A stretch of 13,601 nt of DNA from a bacterium. Lineage in GTDB: Bacteria > Cyanobacteriota > Vampirovibrionia > Obscuribacterales > Obscuribacteraceae. A program made the position numbers and the translations under genes. Position 1 is the stretch's first letter, and every line of letters starts with the position of its first letter. Under the pieces are notes generated by a model, which was not told where the DNA came from, ran no database searches, and saw only the letters and a program-made list of their open reading frames with translations. This document shows positions 6,105 to 12,414 of the stretch, piece after piece. The DNA is taken from assembly GCA_030431355.1 (NCBI GenBank), contig JAUIJG010000104.1:1-13601 (forward strand), read 5' to 3'.

Positions 6105-8810
6105 CTATTCCGCTCCGGCAAGCATACTCTGTCGGATTCTATCCTGAAGTGCTTCATAAGCAATCAGATTCTGGTCCAGCAACCGAGACCGATGAGCTTC
6201 CGGCAAGCCATTCAGTATCTGGACGAGAGCAAGCTTGCCCTTAAGATAGGTGACATTGTTCCTTGTATTGCCGTCCAGACCTGCTTTTCTGGCATCTTCA
6301 AGATTTGTCGGTTTACTGGCGAGACCCCGAGAAAAATCCAGGGGAGCAACTCCATAATATTCAGCCATGGATATAAAGTCTTTGTTGAAGTCAGCCTCGG
6401 TAAACGCTTCCGATACCTGCCCGCCCGCAGTCATTTCTTCCAGAACGGTGAGCTTGCCTTCAGGAGTCAGCTTGTTGTATAGGTTATAGGCTTCCAAACT
6501 GCCCGCCTCACCTGGTCTAGTATCCCGCATTGTGCGTGCGAAAGTTCTCACCAGCTCATCGTAACTGCCTGACAGATACTCAGGATCTCCACCTTCTATC
6601 GCTTGATTGAAAACCTCCAGACGATGTCGGGCAAAATCTATCGGGGATTTACCTTCGAAGGATGCATCAGCCTGTCTGAACAATTGACTTTCTAGCATTC
6701 CCGAAGAGAGCGAAGCGTTGTAGACTTGTTGCAGAGGCACGGCCCTATCGGCTGTATTCCTGTCGTTGTAAGTACTCCACTGATTATCTATGCTCACCTT
6801 ACCTGTGCCTGGATCATAGTCGGTTATGTTCAGCACATGGTTGCCCGGACCGCTACTGCCTCCAACCCAACCTGCTCCCGAATCCCTCCAGAATGGTGGC
6901 ATTTTGACATTCACATGAATAGGATAAGGAAATGCTCCTTCCTCTTTCAATGCTGTCAATATCTCTCCTAGCTCTTCAGGACTGTTATATCTTCGGATTC
7001 CATCCGTTGGACCGGTATCGCTGATAGGGTCAAGAATCCAGTCCCTGGAAGAGTCGTTGTTCCCCATAACCAGTCGATAAGCTTCCACTATCTGACTCAC
7101 ATACAGCCCTTTGAACTCGGCTGGCTTACCATCAACTCCAGTTAGAACCTCGTCTGTCTTATTGTCAACGTAAACATCACCCGACTTGATCTCATCGGTT
7201 ATCGGCACCTGATCGAATCGAAACGACATATTGTTGGACTGCAAATGAGCGTTTATCACGGTGGAATCAAAAATTTGTCCGGCGAACCCTCTTTCTCCAT
7301 TCCAGCGCGGATGATGAGAAGCGTCTTGAGCAGGTTTAAGGGTACCGGCGGGCACGTTCACCGCCTCTCCGGATGGAAGAGTATACTTGCCTGTGGTGGC
7401 AACTTCTGAAATCATATTCGCCACTTTGTCGGGATGTTTCGCGTTCAAAAGGACGTCGAGGATCTTGACGTTGCAAGTACCGTGCTGACCTTGTGATACC
7501 GTATACGGTTTTGCCAAATTACTGACCACCTCTCCCGCCAGTTGCTCTCGACCTCTTTCATCGATAACACCGTCAACGTTTTTATCCAGCAGTCGTGAAA
7601 GAGCTTTGTATGAATTCTCCACCGAATCAGCACTCAGTCCACTCTCCCTGGCCCGGTTTTCAAACCGGATCATATCGGCTTTAAACTTAGCCTTCATCAA
7701 GGGACTATCGACAGAATCGTCTACCAGAGCCAAAAGCTTCTCCCTTGAATCGGATAGTTTATCGAACGGTGGAGAATCAACAAACTCCAGGTCGGTCTCG
7801 GAGCCTTCTTCTCGAACTCGCAATCCTCCGTCCTTGAGCTCCGTTAAAGTGAGACGAAACTCTCCGCGACTACCACTGTACAAGGTATTGACTATGCCAT
7901 CATCAGTGGTTTCGTACTTGAGGGTATACTGACCGCTAAAAAATCCTTCACCTATCAACTTTCCATCTTGATCAAAAATCTTGGAGTTACCGTCATTGTC
8001 CACCCGAGTAACCAATCCATCGGTATCCCTCGATTCCATCGTGTTATCACGGGTATCTACTCTCCTGTAGGTGCCGTCGCTGCCTTCGGTCAACCAGATT
8101 CCGTCTTCCAACTGCCGAGTTTTTTGGATTACCCCGAACGGATCCAGCTCTTCTCTGCTGTTATCAGGGTTGATTATTTGATATCTGCCATCAGGGTAAT
8201 CGGTTCGAATCACCCCAGTACCATCGTCTCTAACCGTTGTCGAATCATCCAGAGACCAATAGGTATGTTTTCCTTCGGCTTGAAAGAGAAAATCGTTGCT
8301 CTGGCTTACACCTGGCATTATCAATTCTTTCCTTCCAGAAAGGCTTTCGTCTGCGGATAGTCCGTTAATATCCACCAGCGCTCTGCGAAAAGCCCTGGCA
8401 TAGCTGTACATAAGGGATGGATCCTTCGAGAAAGTTGAATAATCCTCTCCCAGATACTCTCTGGCTACGCCATCTATGATTTCGCCCAGGTCCTCGGTTC
8501 CCTCGATAGGGAGTTTCCGATGGGAGCGCTTAAACTCAAAATCAGGATTAGCCTCTAGCTTCGGTCCAGACTCGTCCTCGGTAACGGTCTCTGCTACTTT
8601 AGTGACTGCTTTCTCTGGATCATCTCCGGCATCCACGATAGTCAACTCAGGCAGGGATTCAGCCGTCCGCCCGGAATTTCCAGGGGAGAAATCCTCAGTC
8701 GTACTGAGGTCCTCAAGAAGAGAGTCTCTACCACTGGACTCTTCGCCTACGGCACCTTCGGGACGAACGTCCTTGCTTACTTCTTTTGGAATGTTAGATT
8801 CTGATGCCAT
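6105..8810 (-). CDS. Giant repeat protein with papain-like (C1-type) cysteine peptidase module, copy 2
   Basis: This is a paralogue of the downstream gene with the same order of parts. From ATG 8810 it has 901 residues; a TTG at 8861 would add 17, and neither start has a clear Shine-Dalgarno. In the 8810 numbering, residues 1-90 are acidic, Ser/Glu-rich and probably disordered. Residues about 98-168 correspond to the LysM-like unit (DINGLS ... ELIMPG). About 195-290 hold PDG/YD-like repeats (YPDGRY, NPDNSR, SDGTYR). About 356-408 is the conserved helical segment, 32 of 54 residues identical to copy 1. The candidate catalytic set is Q440-G-Q-H-G-T-C446, H658 and D675-N676-Q-W-S, all matching copy 1 and papain's layout. 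The C-terminal ~170 residues are helical and diverged. The gene is probably first in the two-gene operon and diverges from the Ser/Thr kinase across about 210 bases. No signal peptide or membrane span is seen. The substrate is unknown. Confidence 0.82.
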   Translation of the reverse strand: MASESNIPKEVSKDVRPEGAVGEESSGRDSLLEDLSTTEDFSPGNSGRTAESLPELTIVDAGDDPEKAVTKVAETVTEDESGPKLEANPDFEFKRSHRKLPIEGTEDLGEIIDGVAREYLGEDYSTFSKDPSLMYSYARAFRRALVDINGLSADESLSGRKELIMPGVSQSNDFLFQAEGKHTYWSLDDSTTVRDDGTGVIRTDYPDGRYQIINPDNSREELDPFGVIQKTRQLEDGIWLTEGSDGTYRRVDTRDNTMESRDTDGLVTRVDNDGNSKIFDQDGKLIGEGFFSGQYTLKYETTDDGIVNTLYSGSRGEFRLTLTELKDGGLRVREEGSETDLEFVDSPPFDKLSDSREKLLALVDDSVDSPLMKAKFKADMIRFENRARESGLSADSVENSYKALSRLLDKNVDGVIDERGREQLAGEVVSNLAKPYTVSQGQHGTCNVKILDVLLNAKHPDKVANMISEVATTGKYTLPSGEAVNVPAGTLKPAQDASHHPRWNGERGFAGQIFDSTVINAHLQSNNMSFRFDQVPITDEIKSGDVYVDNKTDEVLTGVDGKPAEFKGLYVSQIVEAYRLVMGNNDSSRDWILDPISDTGPTDGIRRYNSPEELGEILTALKEEGAFPYPIHVNVKMPPFWRDSGAGWVGGSSGPGNHVLNITDYDPGTGKVSIDNQWSTYNDRNTADRAVPLQQVYNASLSSGMLESQLFRQADASFEGKSPIDFARHRLEVFNQAIEGGDPEYLSGSYDELVRTFARTMRDTRPGEAGSLEAYNLYNKLTPEGKLTVLEEMTAGGQVSEAFTEADFNKDFISMAEYYGVAPLDFSRGLASKPTNLEDARKAGLDGNTRNNVTYLKGKLALVQILNGLPEAHRSRLLDQNLIAYEALQDRIRQSMLAGAE

Positions 8811-9023
8811 GGAAACTGTCTGAAATGATCCTGATCTTGCATATATTCTCTTATTCCCCAATCTTTTCGATTCTTCGCCTCTTTCCGGAGGAAAAGCAGC
8901 ACTGAGCTTGAGACTGGTTAGTAATAAGAGAGAAAAAGGAGTAGTATTTACCCTTTCGGGGGATGGGGAATTTCTGCAATCGTGGAATAAAATTCTGAGT
9001 AGCCAGAGGAGAAAAGCAAGTCA
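8811..9023. other. Divergent intergenic control region
   Basis: About 210 bases separate the divergent starts of copy 2 (-) and the kinase (+). The region must hold promoters for both. It contains purine-rich stretches, a small CCC-TTTC-GGG stem near 8952-8961 and the kinase ribosome site AGAGGAGA around 9005-9012. I could not pick out a convincing -35/-10 pair for either direction. Confidence 0.4.
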
Positions 9024-9950
9024 ATGTCGATGGCGTCCGAGAACGTGGCGGAGGATAGATGGATAGGTAAAACCCTGCTTGGGGACTATGCCATCCTGGA
9101 GCTTCTTGGCAAGGGTGCGATGGCCCGGGTATACAAAGCTCGCCAGAACAGCACAGGTAAGTACCTGGCGCTCAAGACTCTAATTTCTAAAGAGCAGGAC
9201 CTGATTGCTCGGTTCGCCAAAGAAGTGCAGATGCACGGCAAGCTAAAGCATCCGAACATTGTCGAAACCTTTGGTTGTATTAATGATCCTGCCACCGGAC
9301 AAGCCTTCTTCGTCATGGAATTTCTGGACGGCTCGACCCTCCAGGACCTCATCAGAGAGAAGGGTCCGGCAAGCTCGTCGGAAGTGGTTTTTCCGATTAT
9401 CAGTCAACTGAGCGATGCGCTCAGCTGCGCCCACCAGATGGAAATTATTCACCGAGACCTTAAGCCGGCCAACATTGTTGTGGTGGACGCTACTAATATA
9501 AAGCTCAAAGTGGTGGATTTCGGCATCGCAAAGGCGAGAAACGATACCATAGCTCTAACCATGCCTGGAACAGTGGTAGGTTCGCCCATTTATATGAGTC
9601 CCGAGCAATGTCGCGGTCAAGAACTGGACCCGCGAGCCGATGTCTATTCCCTTGGCTGTCTTCTCTATGAGCTGGTTACCGGCAATGTGCCATTCAACTC
9701 AAAGAATGTCATGCAGATCATGAATTCCCACTGCCGTCCGGAAATAAGACCCAGACCGGTGGAAGCCTATGCCCGAACAATGCAGAAACCTTCTCAGCTC
9801 AATCAGATCATCAACAAGGCGATGGAGACAGAAAGAGAGAAAAGATATCAATCGGTCAGCGAATTGAAAGCAGCGGTAGAAGCCTGGCATAACTCAATAA
9901 AGTTGGGTCATGACGACGATGCCGAGATTGCGATTCCCAAAACCCACTGA
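9024..9950 (+). CDS. Cytoplasmic serine/threonine protein kinase (Hanks/PknB type)
   Basis: This is a 308-residue protein kinase built almost only of the catalytic domain. Visible motifs are the glycine-rich loop GKGAMARV (29-36), the ATP-binding Lys K51 in ALKTL, the alpha-C Glu near E67, the catalytic loop HRDLKPAN (143-150), DFG (165-167), an activation segment with T-x-VGSPIYMSPE (183-194), and DVYSLG (206-211). All catalytic residues are present, so it should be active. The Ala and Met in the G-loop are common in bacterial Hanks kinases. After residue ~290 only a short polar tail remains. There is no transmembrane segment and no PASTA or other sensor domain, so it is probably soluble and takes input from a partner. 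ATG 9024 has AGGAG about 12 nt upstream; a second ATG at 9030 is possible. It is divergent from the papain-like pair. Whether it regulates them is unknown. Confidence 0.95.
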   Translation: MSMASENVAEDRWIGKTLLGDYAILELLGKGAMARVYKARQNSTGKYLALKTLISKEQDLIARFAKEVQMHGKLKHPNIVETFGCINDPATGQAFFVMEFLDGSTLQDLIREKGPASSSEVVFPIISQLSDALSCAHQMEIIHRDLKPANIVVVDATNIKLKVVDFGIAKARNDTIALTMPGTVVGSPIYMSPEQCRGQELDPRADVYSLGCLLYELVTGNVPFNSKNVMQIMNSHCRPEIRPRPVEAYARTMQKPSQLNQIINKAMETEREKRYQSVSELKAAVEAWHNSIKLGHDDDAEIAIPKTH

Positions 9951-9995
9951 TAATAGTCAAACTATCTTTGCCACCACCTGGAATGGCACAACCAC

Positions 9996-10021
9996 GAATT
10001 ATTAAACGCGATTAATAATTC
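9996..10021. repeat. 10-bp perfect palindrome downstream of the kinase
   Basis: GAATTATTAA (9996-10005) and TTAATAATTC (10012-10021) are exact reverse complements around the 6-nt core ACGCGA, 45 nt after the kinase stop. The stem is AT-rich with only two G-C pairs and is followed by just three T's. It is therefore a poor intrinsic terminator and could instead be a dimeric-repressor operator. No regulator gene adjoins it. Confidence 0.55.
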
Positions 10022-10335
10022 TTTACAAAGGGTTTGAAGCTGCCCAGACACCGAACTTCTCTCGGAATGTAGTATCCATGCAAGTTTTGAAGCATTTCAT
10101 CAAGACGAGGGGGAGCCGAATGCGCACTGTACAGATGGATACGAAACATTCACAATGGGTAGAAGATGATCGGATGGAGATCATTGTTGCAAAGAAGCCT
10201 TGTCAAAAGTGCTTCTTGAATGACACTCCATATCAAATCAGGGATCCAGCCACATTATTTCGATATTCGCTTATGGCGATTGGGCGGTAAGTCAGGCAGT
10301 TGGTTTCATACAACTATCGGCTTAACTCTGATAAC

Positions 10336-10352
10336 AAATGCTGTGAGCATTT
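10336..10352. repeat. 7-bp hairpin upstream of the small helical gene
   Basis: AAATGCT (10336-10342) and AGCATTT (10346-10352) pair perfectly around GTG, then AACAAAAAA follows. There is no T tract on either strand, so it is not a classic terminator. Its right arm overlaps a possible -35 (TTAACA, 10351-10356) for the gene at 10404, so an operator-type role is conceivable. Confidence 0.4.
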
Positions 10353-10403
10353 AACAAAAAAGGCATCCGTTACTAAATACTTTGTGTAAGAGGTAGATAT
10401 CAC

Positions 10404-10862
10404 ATGTCGGAAATCACAAAAATGCACGTTCTGGAACAGATTAATGAACACCGGCAAAACACGCTGGATAAGCTGTCCTTGTTGATAGTGGATTTTTCCG
10501 AGTCCTCCCAAAAACAGATCACAAAAGAGATAAAAGGAATCTCTACGGATGTGGAAGAACACCTGAATCATGACGATACCCTTATCGCCCAGGTCCGTCA
10601 CCACAACGATCTTGCCCCTGAGATTCAAAAGTACGAAGAGAGAAGAGAACGAATAGTAAGCACACTCTCTCAGATTGAATCGAAAGGAAAAGCCAAAGAC
10701 AAAGATGAACTTTTGCCGCTTTTGAGGCAGCTTTCAGGTGAGCTTAGAGTATTGGCCGAGTTTGAAGAACTTCGTCTTCACAAAAAAATCAGTAGATACA
10801 GCTCTGCAGAAGAGCTGGAGAACGCTTATAATCAGTTCTCTGGCAATGGTGATGAGTCCTAG
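10404..10862 (+). CDS. Small all-helical protein of unknown function
   Basis: This is a 152-residue, charged, soluble protein that I do not recognise. It is predicted by eye to be nearly all alpha-helix, with long amphipathic stretches at about 5-45, 47-95 and 100-130 and no membrane segment or signal. Histidines are clustered (H16, H53, H56, H66, H67, H126), with acidic residues nearby (EEHLNHDD, 51-58). A hemerythrin-like or ferritin-like four-helix bundle is one possibility. The characteristic H-x-x-x-E and H-x-x-E-E spacings are not cleanly present, so I do not assign it. A coiled-coil scaffold is the alternative. GAGGT (10390-10394) lies 9 nt before ATG 10404. A strong terminator follows within 30 nt, so it appears to be a monocistronic unit, convergent with rpsU. 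Confidence 0.75.
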   Translation: MSEITKMHVLEQINEHRQNTLDKLSLLIVDFSESSQKQITKEIKGISTDVEEHLNHDDTLIAQVRHHNDLAPEIQKYEERRERIVSTLSQIESKGKAKDKDELLPLLRQLSGELRVLAEFEELRLHKKISRYSSAEELENAYNQFSGNGDES

Positions 10863-10889
10863 CTTTCGACTCTAAAATTTCAAACTTTA

Positions 10890-10933
10890 GATACCGCCGT
10901 TAGTTTTTAGTATCGGCGGTGTCTTTTCTTTTT
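10890..10933 (+). terminator. Intrinsic terminator of the small helical gene, overlapping the rpsU coding end
   Basis: GATACCGCCG (10890-10899) pairs with CGGCGGTGTC (10914-10923) in a 10-bp stem with one G-T pair and a 14-nt loop. The T-rich run TTTTCTTTTT (10924-10933) follows. On the + strand this is a standard Rho-independent terminator 27 nt after the stop at 10862. The right arm and T tract lie within the last codons of rpsU on the opposite strand, where the T tract corresponds to its Lys codons. Confidence 0.88.
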
Positions 10934-11098
10934 GCGTCTCTGGGCAGCAGCCGCAGCCTTTCTACGCCGCTTTTCACTTGCCGACTCGAAATAACGCTTG
11001 CGCTTATAGTCAGACAAAATAGCAGCTTTCTGAACTTGCTTTTTAAATCTTTTGAGCGCTTTTTCTATACTTTCGTTCTCTGAAACTCTTACAATCAA
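10907..11098 (-). CDS. rpsU: 30S ribosomal protein S21
   Basis: This is a 63-residue small-subunit protein. The IVRVSENESIEKALKRFKKQ core followed by VQKAAILSDYKRKRYFE matches S21, and the C-terminus is the usual Arg/Lys/Ala-rich tail ending RHRRY. S21 contacts the 3' end of 16S rRNA and assists initiation. The start is TTG 11098: a perfect AGGGAGG ribosome site (11110-11104) lies 5 nt upstream, and the resulting N-terminus (M-IVRVSENE) matches the family. A longer frame back to 11170 would add 24 residues foreign to S21. A consensus promoter lies about 85 nt upstream (11183-11211), giving a leader of roughly 78 nt. There is no obvious terminator of its own on this strand; its 3' end overlaps the convergent gene's terminator. 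Confidence 0.96.
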   Translation of the reverse strand: MIVRVSENESIEKALKRFKKQVQKAAILSDYKRKRYFESASEKRRRKAAAAAQRRKKKRHRRY

Positions 11099-11182
11099 AT
11101 TTGCCTCCCTGAAAAAAATTCCTAATTGAGCTACCACTTCACTCACGAACCGGAGCAAAAGACAGCCCATTAGCCATATTTA

Positions 11183-11211
11183 ATTATACGGACTTTATCC
11201 GCTATCGTCAA
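11183..11211 (-). promoter_or_regulatory. Sigma-70-type promoter of rpsU
   Basis: On the - strand, TTGACG (11211-11206) is followed by exactly 17 bases and then a perfect TATAAT (11188-11183). The predicted start of transcription is near 11176, leaving a leader of roughly 78 nt before the TTG start of rpsU. Five of six -35 bases and six of six -10 bases match consensus, fitting a highly expressed ribosomal gene. Confidence 0.85.
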
Positions 11212-11298
11212 ATCGCTGCACCACCGATAATACCACCATGCTTCACATGAAGAAACAAGAATGACTGCCTAACTCCATGAACAAAAGAGACTCCCTCT

Positions 11299-11338
11299 AA
11301 AAAGCCGAGAAGACTCGGGTCAGCTCGAGTCTTCTCGG
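11299..11338 (-). terminator. Intrinsic terminator downstream of the gene at 11368-12057
   Basis: CCGAGAAGACTCG (11305-11317) and CGAGTCTTCTCGG (11326-11338) form a perfect 13-bp stem with an 8-nt loop. Read on the - strand, the stem is followed by TTTTT (11303-11299). It lies 30 nt after the stop of the - strand gene and upstream of the rpsU promoter, insulating the two. Confidence 0.93.
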
Positions 11339-11367
11339 AGTATCATCCAACAACAACTTCCATTGCT

Positions 11368-12057
11368 TTAAAGAAAAGCAGCTCTGATAAATGAAACCTG
11401 CTTGCTCAATTCAGCTTTAACTCTAGCTAGTGGATTCTCCACATAGAAAACCTGCAAATACTCCTTTCCATCAAAGGTCCGGAATGTCATTTTGTTGATT
11501 TCAGCCTGTATAAAGTTGCCGACCACGTCTATTCCTATCTGCAAACCGGTGACATTGGTCAAGACAATACATTGCTTTTGGTAATTGATATCAAACCTGA
11601 TTCGCTTGTTCAAAATCAGAGAACGACCCTGCATGGCTTCCATATCCGGACACATACATTCCGTGGCTCGAACAGACTCTTCGCACCGAACCAACTCTAT
11701 TGAGCCTCTCTTCAGTAACTGATTAAAACTACAGGTAACCTTAACATCGGGTCTCAATGACCGGATGAAGAGATCCACCGCCGCCACATTTTTTTCCGAA
11801 CCGGCTGGAGAGTGCTTCTCCAACTCTTGCAAAAATGCACTATAAGAATAGAGATGTGTCGCTCTATCCAACTGCTCCATTCGAATGTAAGAATCGGAGG
11901 GACCTTGTTGCGAAGGCTGCTGCGAAATTTGCTGCGGAGCTTTTTGTCTGGCTGGCTTCTGAGCAGGAAGCTTAAAGCTGGAGATACGATTGAGAGTATC
12001 GCCCAGAGACTTCTTGGACTCTTTCAACCAGAACTTAGAATCACTATTACTGTTCAT
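11368..12057 (-). CDS. Conserved-looking protein of unknown function
   Basis: This is a 229-residue protein that I do not recognise. From ATG 12057, residues 1-35 are polar with a short amphipathic helix. Residues about 36-56 form a Pro/Gln/Lys-rich flexible linker. Residues from about 60 to 229 look like one mixed alpha/beta domain with several hydrophobic strands (KQCIVLTNVTGLQIGIDVVGNF). Four cysteines (C108, C125, C134, C136) occur mid-domain, the last two as a CMC motif, so metal or redox chemistry is conceivable. There is no signal peptide or membrane span. ATG 12057 is chosen over GTG 12081 because AAAGGA lies 8 nt upstream. The gene stands alone, is divergent from cpaB and ends at a strong terminator. 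Proximity to cpaB might hint at a link to the Tad pilus, but nothing in the sequence proves it. Confidence 0.75.
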   Translation of the reverse strand: MNSNSDSKFWLKESKKSLGDTLNRISSFKLPAQKPARQKAPQQISQQPSQQGPSDSYIRMEQLDRATHLYSYSAFLQELEKHSPAGSEKNVAAVDLFIRSLRPDVKVTCSFNQLLKRGSIELVRCEESVRATECMCPDMEAMQGRSLILNKRIRFDINYQKQCIVLTNVTGLQIGIDVVGNFIQAEINKMTFRTFDGKEYLQVFYVENPLARVKAELSKQVSFIRAAFL

Positions 12058-12219
12058 TCTGCTTATCCTTTGAATAATCACTTAGATTGCTTGCGAAATT
12101 AAGGCCCGGTCTCTGCCCTGATTACCAGACAGCAAGCTCCGTATGTCTGAAGTTTGCCATCTACTCTCAATTTATCTAAAAACCGAAGAGTCAACCATCA
12201 TCAGCATGACCTGTTTCCC

Positions 12220-12241
12220 ATCGGTCAAATGACCGATTTTT
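12220..12241 (+). repeat. 8-bp palindrome followed by a T run (weak terminator/attenuator or operator)
   Basis: ATCGGTCA (12220-12227) and TGACCGAT (12230-12237) are perfect reverse complements separated by AA, with TTTTT at 12237-12241. In RNA this would be a 7-bp stem with a 4-nt loop and a U run, about 175 nt before cpaB. It could act as a weak terminator or attenuator. As DNA, it could be a dimeric operator (CGGTCA half-sites). The sequence alone does not separate these. Confidence 0.45.
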
Positions 12242-12400
12242 GCAAAACCTTTAAAACACCTGGATGAAAACCGCTCTGCCTGGCGGTTTCTAAAGCCCTC
12301 TCCAGGAAAAGGCGTGGGGTAGTTCAGGGTTTTCCCTATTACCAGGACCGGTCAAATAGCGATTAATGGGAATGCGGGGTTTTCTTTCACGAAATTTTCA

Positions 12401-12408
12401 AAGGAGGT
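12401..12408 (+). promoter_or_regulatory. Strong Shine-Dalgarno of cpaB
   Basis: AAGGAGGT is a full-length anti-16S match placed 6 nt before ATG 12415. It fixes the cpaB start and predicts strong translation. Confidence 0.9.
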
Positions 12409-12414
12409 AACGTA

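Larger units (their letters stand above)
9951..10403. other. Gene-poor intergenic region
   Basis: This 453-base stretch contains no gene I can support with confidence. It holds two perfect palindromes (9996-10021 and 10336-10352), listed separately. It also holds a doubtful small + strand reading frame. From ATG 10120, preceded by GGGGGAG 4 nt upstream, it would give a 56-residue peptide with a KPCQKC motif ending at 10290. Composition and length are not enough to call it. A weak promoter-like pair, TTAACA (10351-10356) and TAAATA after 17 bases, precedes the gene at 10404. Confidence 0.5.
12058..12414. other. Divergent intergenic region upstream of cpaB
   Basis: This region of about 357 bases between divergent starts has no gene. 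It contains several hairpins. ATCGGTCA/TGACCGAT (12220-12237) is followed by TTTTT. AAACCGC/GCGGTTT spans 12268-12289. A nested stem pairs GGTA/TACC outside AGGG/CCCT (12318-12343). The 9-mer CGGTCAAAT occurs twice (12222-12230 and 12349-12357), the second beside the palindrome GACCGGTC. I found no convincing -35/-10 pair. The region most likely carries promoters and a structured leader for the pilus operon. Confidence 0.45.

Noticed and set aside
3323..8810. Calling the giant pair a toxin-immunity system
   Set aside because: No small immunity-like gene sits downstream of either copy, and both share the same catalytic module rather than variable toxin tips. The evidence supports only a putative peptidase family.
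3304..8823. Many + strand open frames (for example 4085-4537, 4868-5275, 5934-6482, 7968-8360) opposite the giant genes
   Set aside because: They lie wholly antisense to long - strand frames that have paralogy and motif support. Their translations show no domain or paralogue signal, and they are frame shadows.
10078..10290. Small + strand frame with a KPCQKC motif
   Set aside because: A GGGGGAG precedes an internal ATG (10120), but the peptide has no recognisable fold and its composition is not distinctive. It is kept only as a note in the intergenic entry.
11099..11170. N-terminal extension of S21 to 11170
   Set aside because: The extra residues do not belong to S21 and run through the perfect ribosome-binding site that serves TTG 11098.
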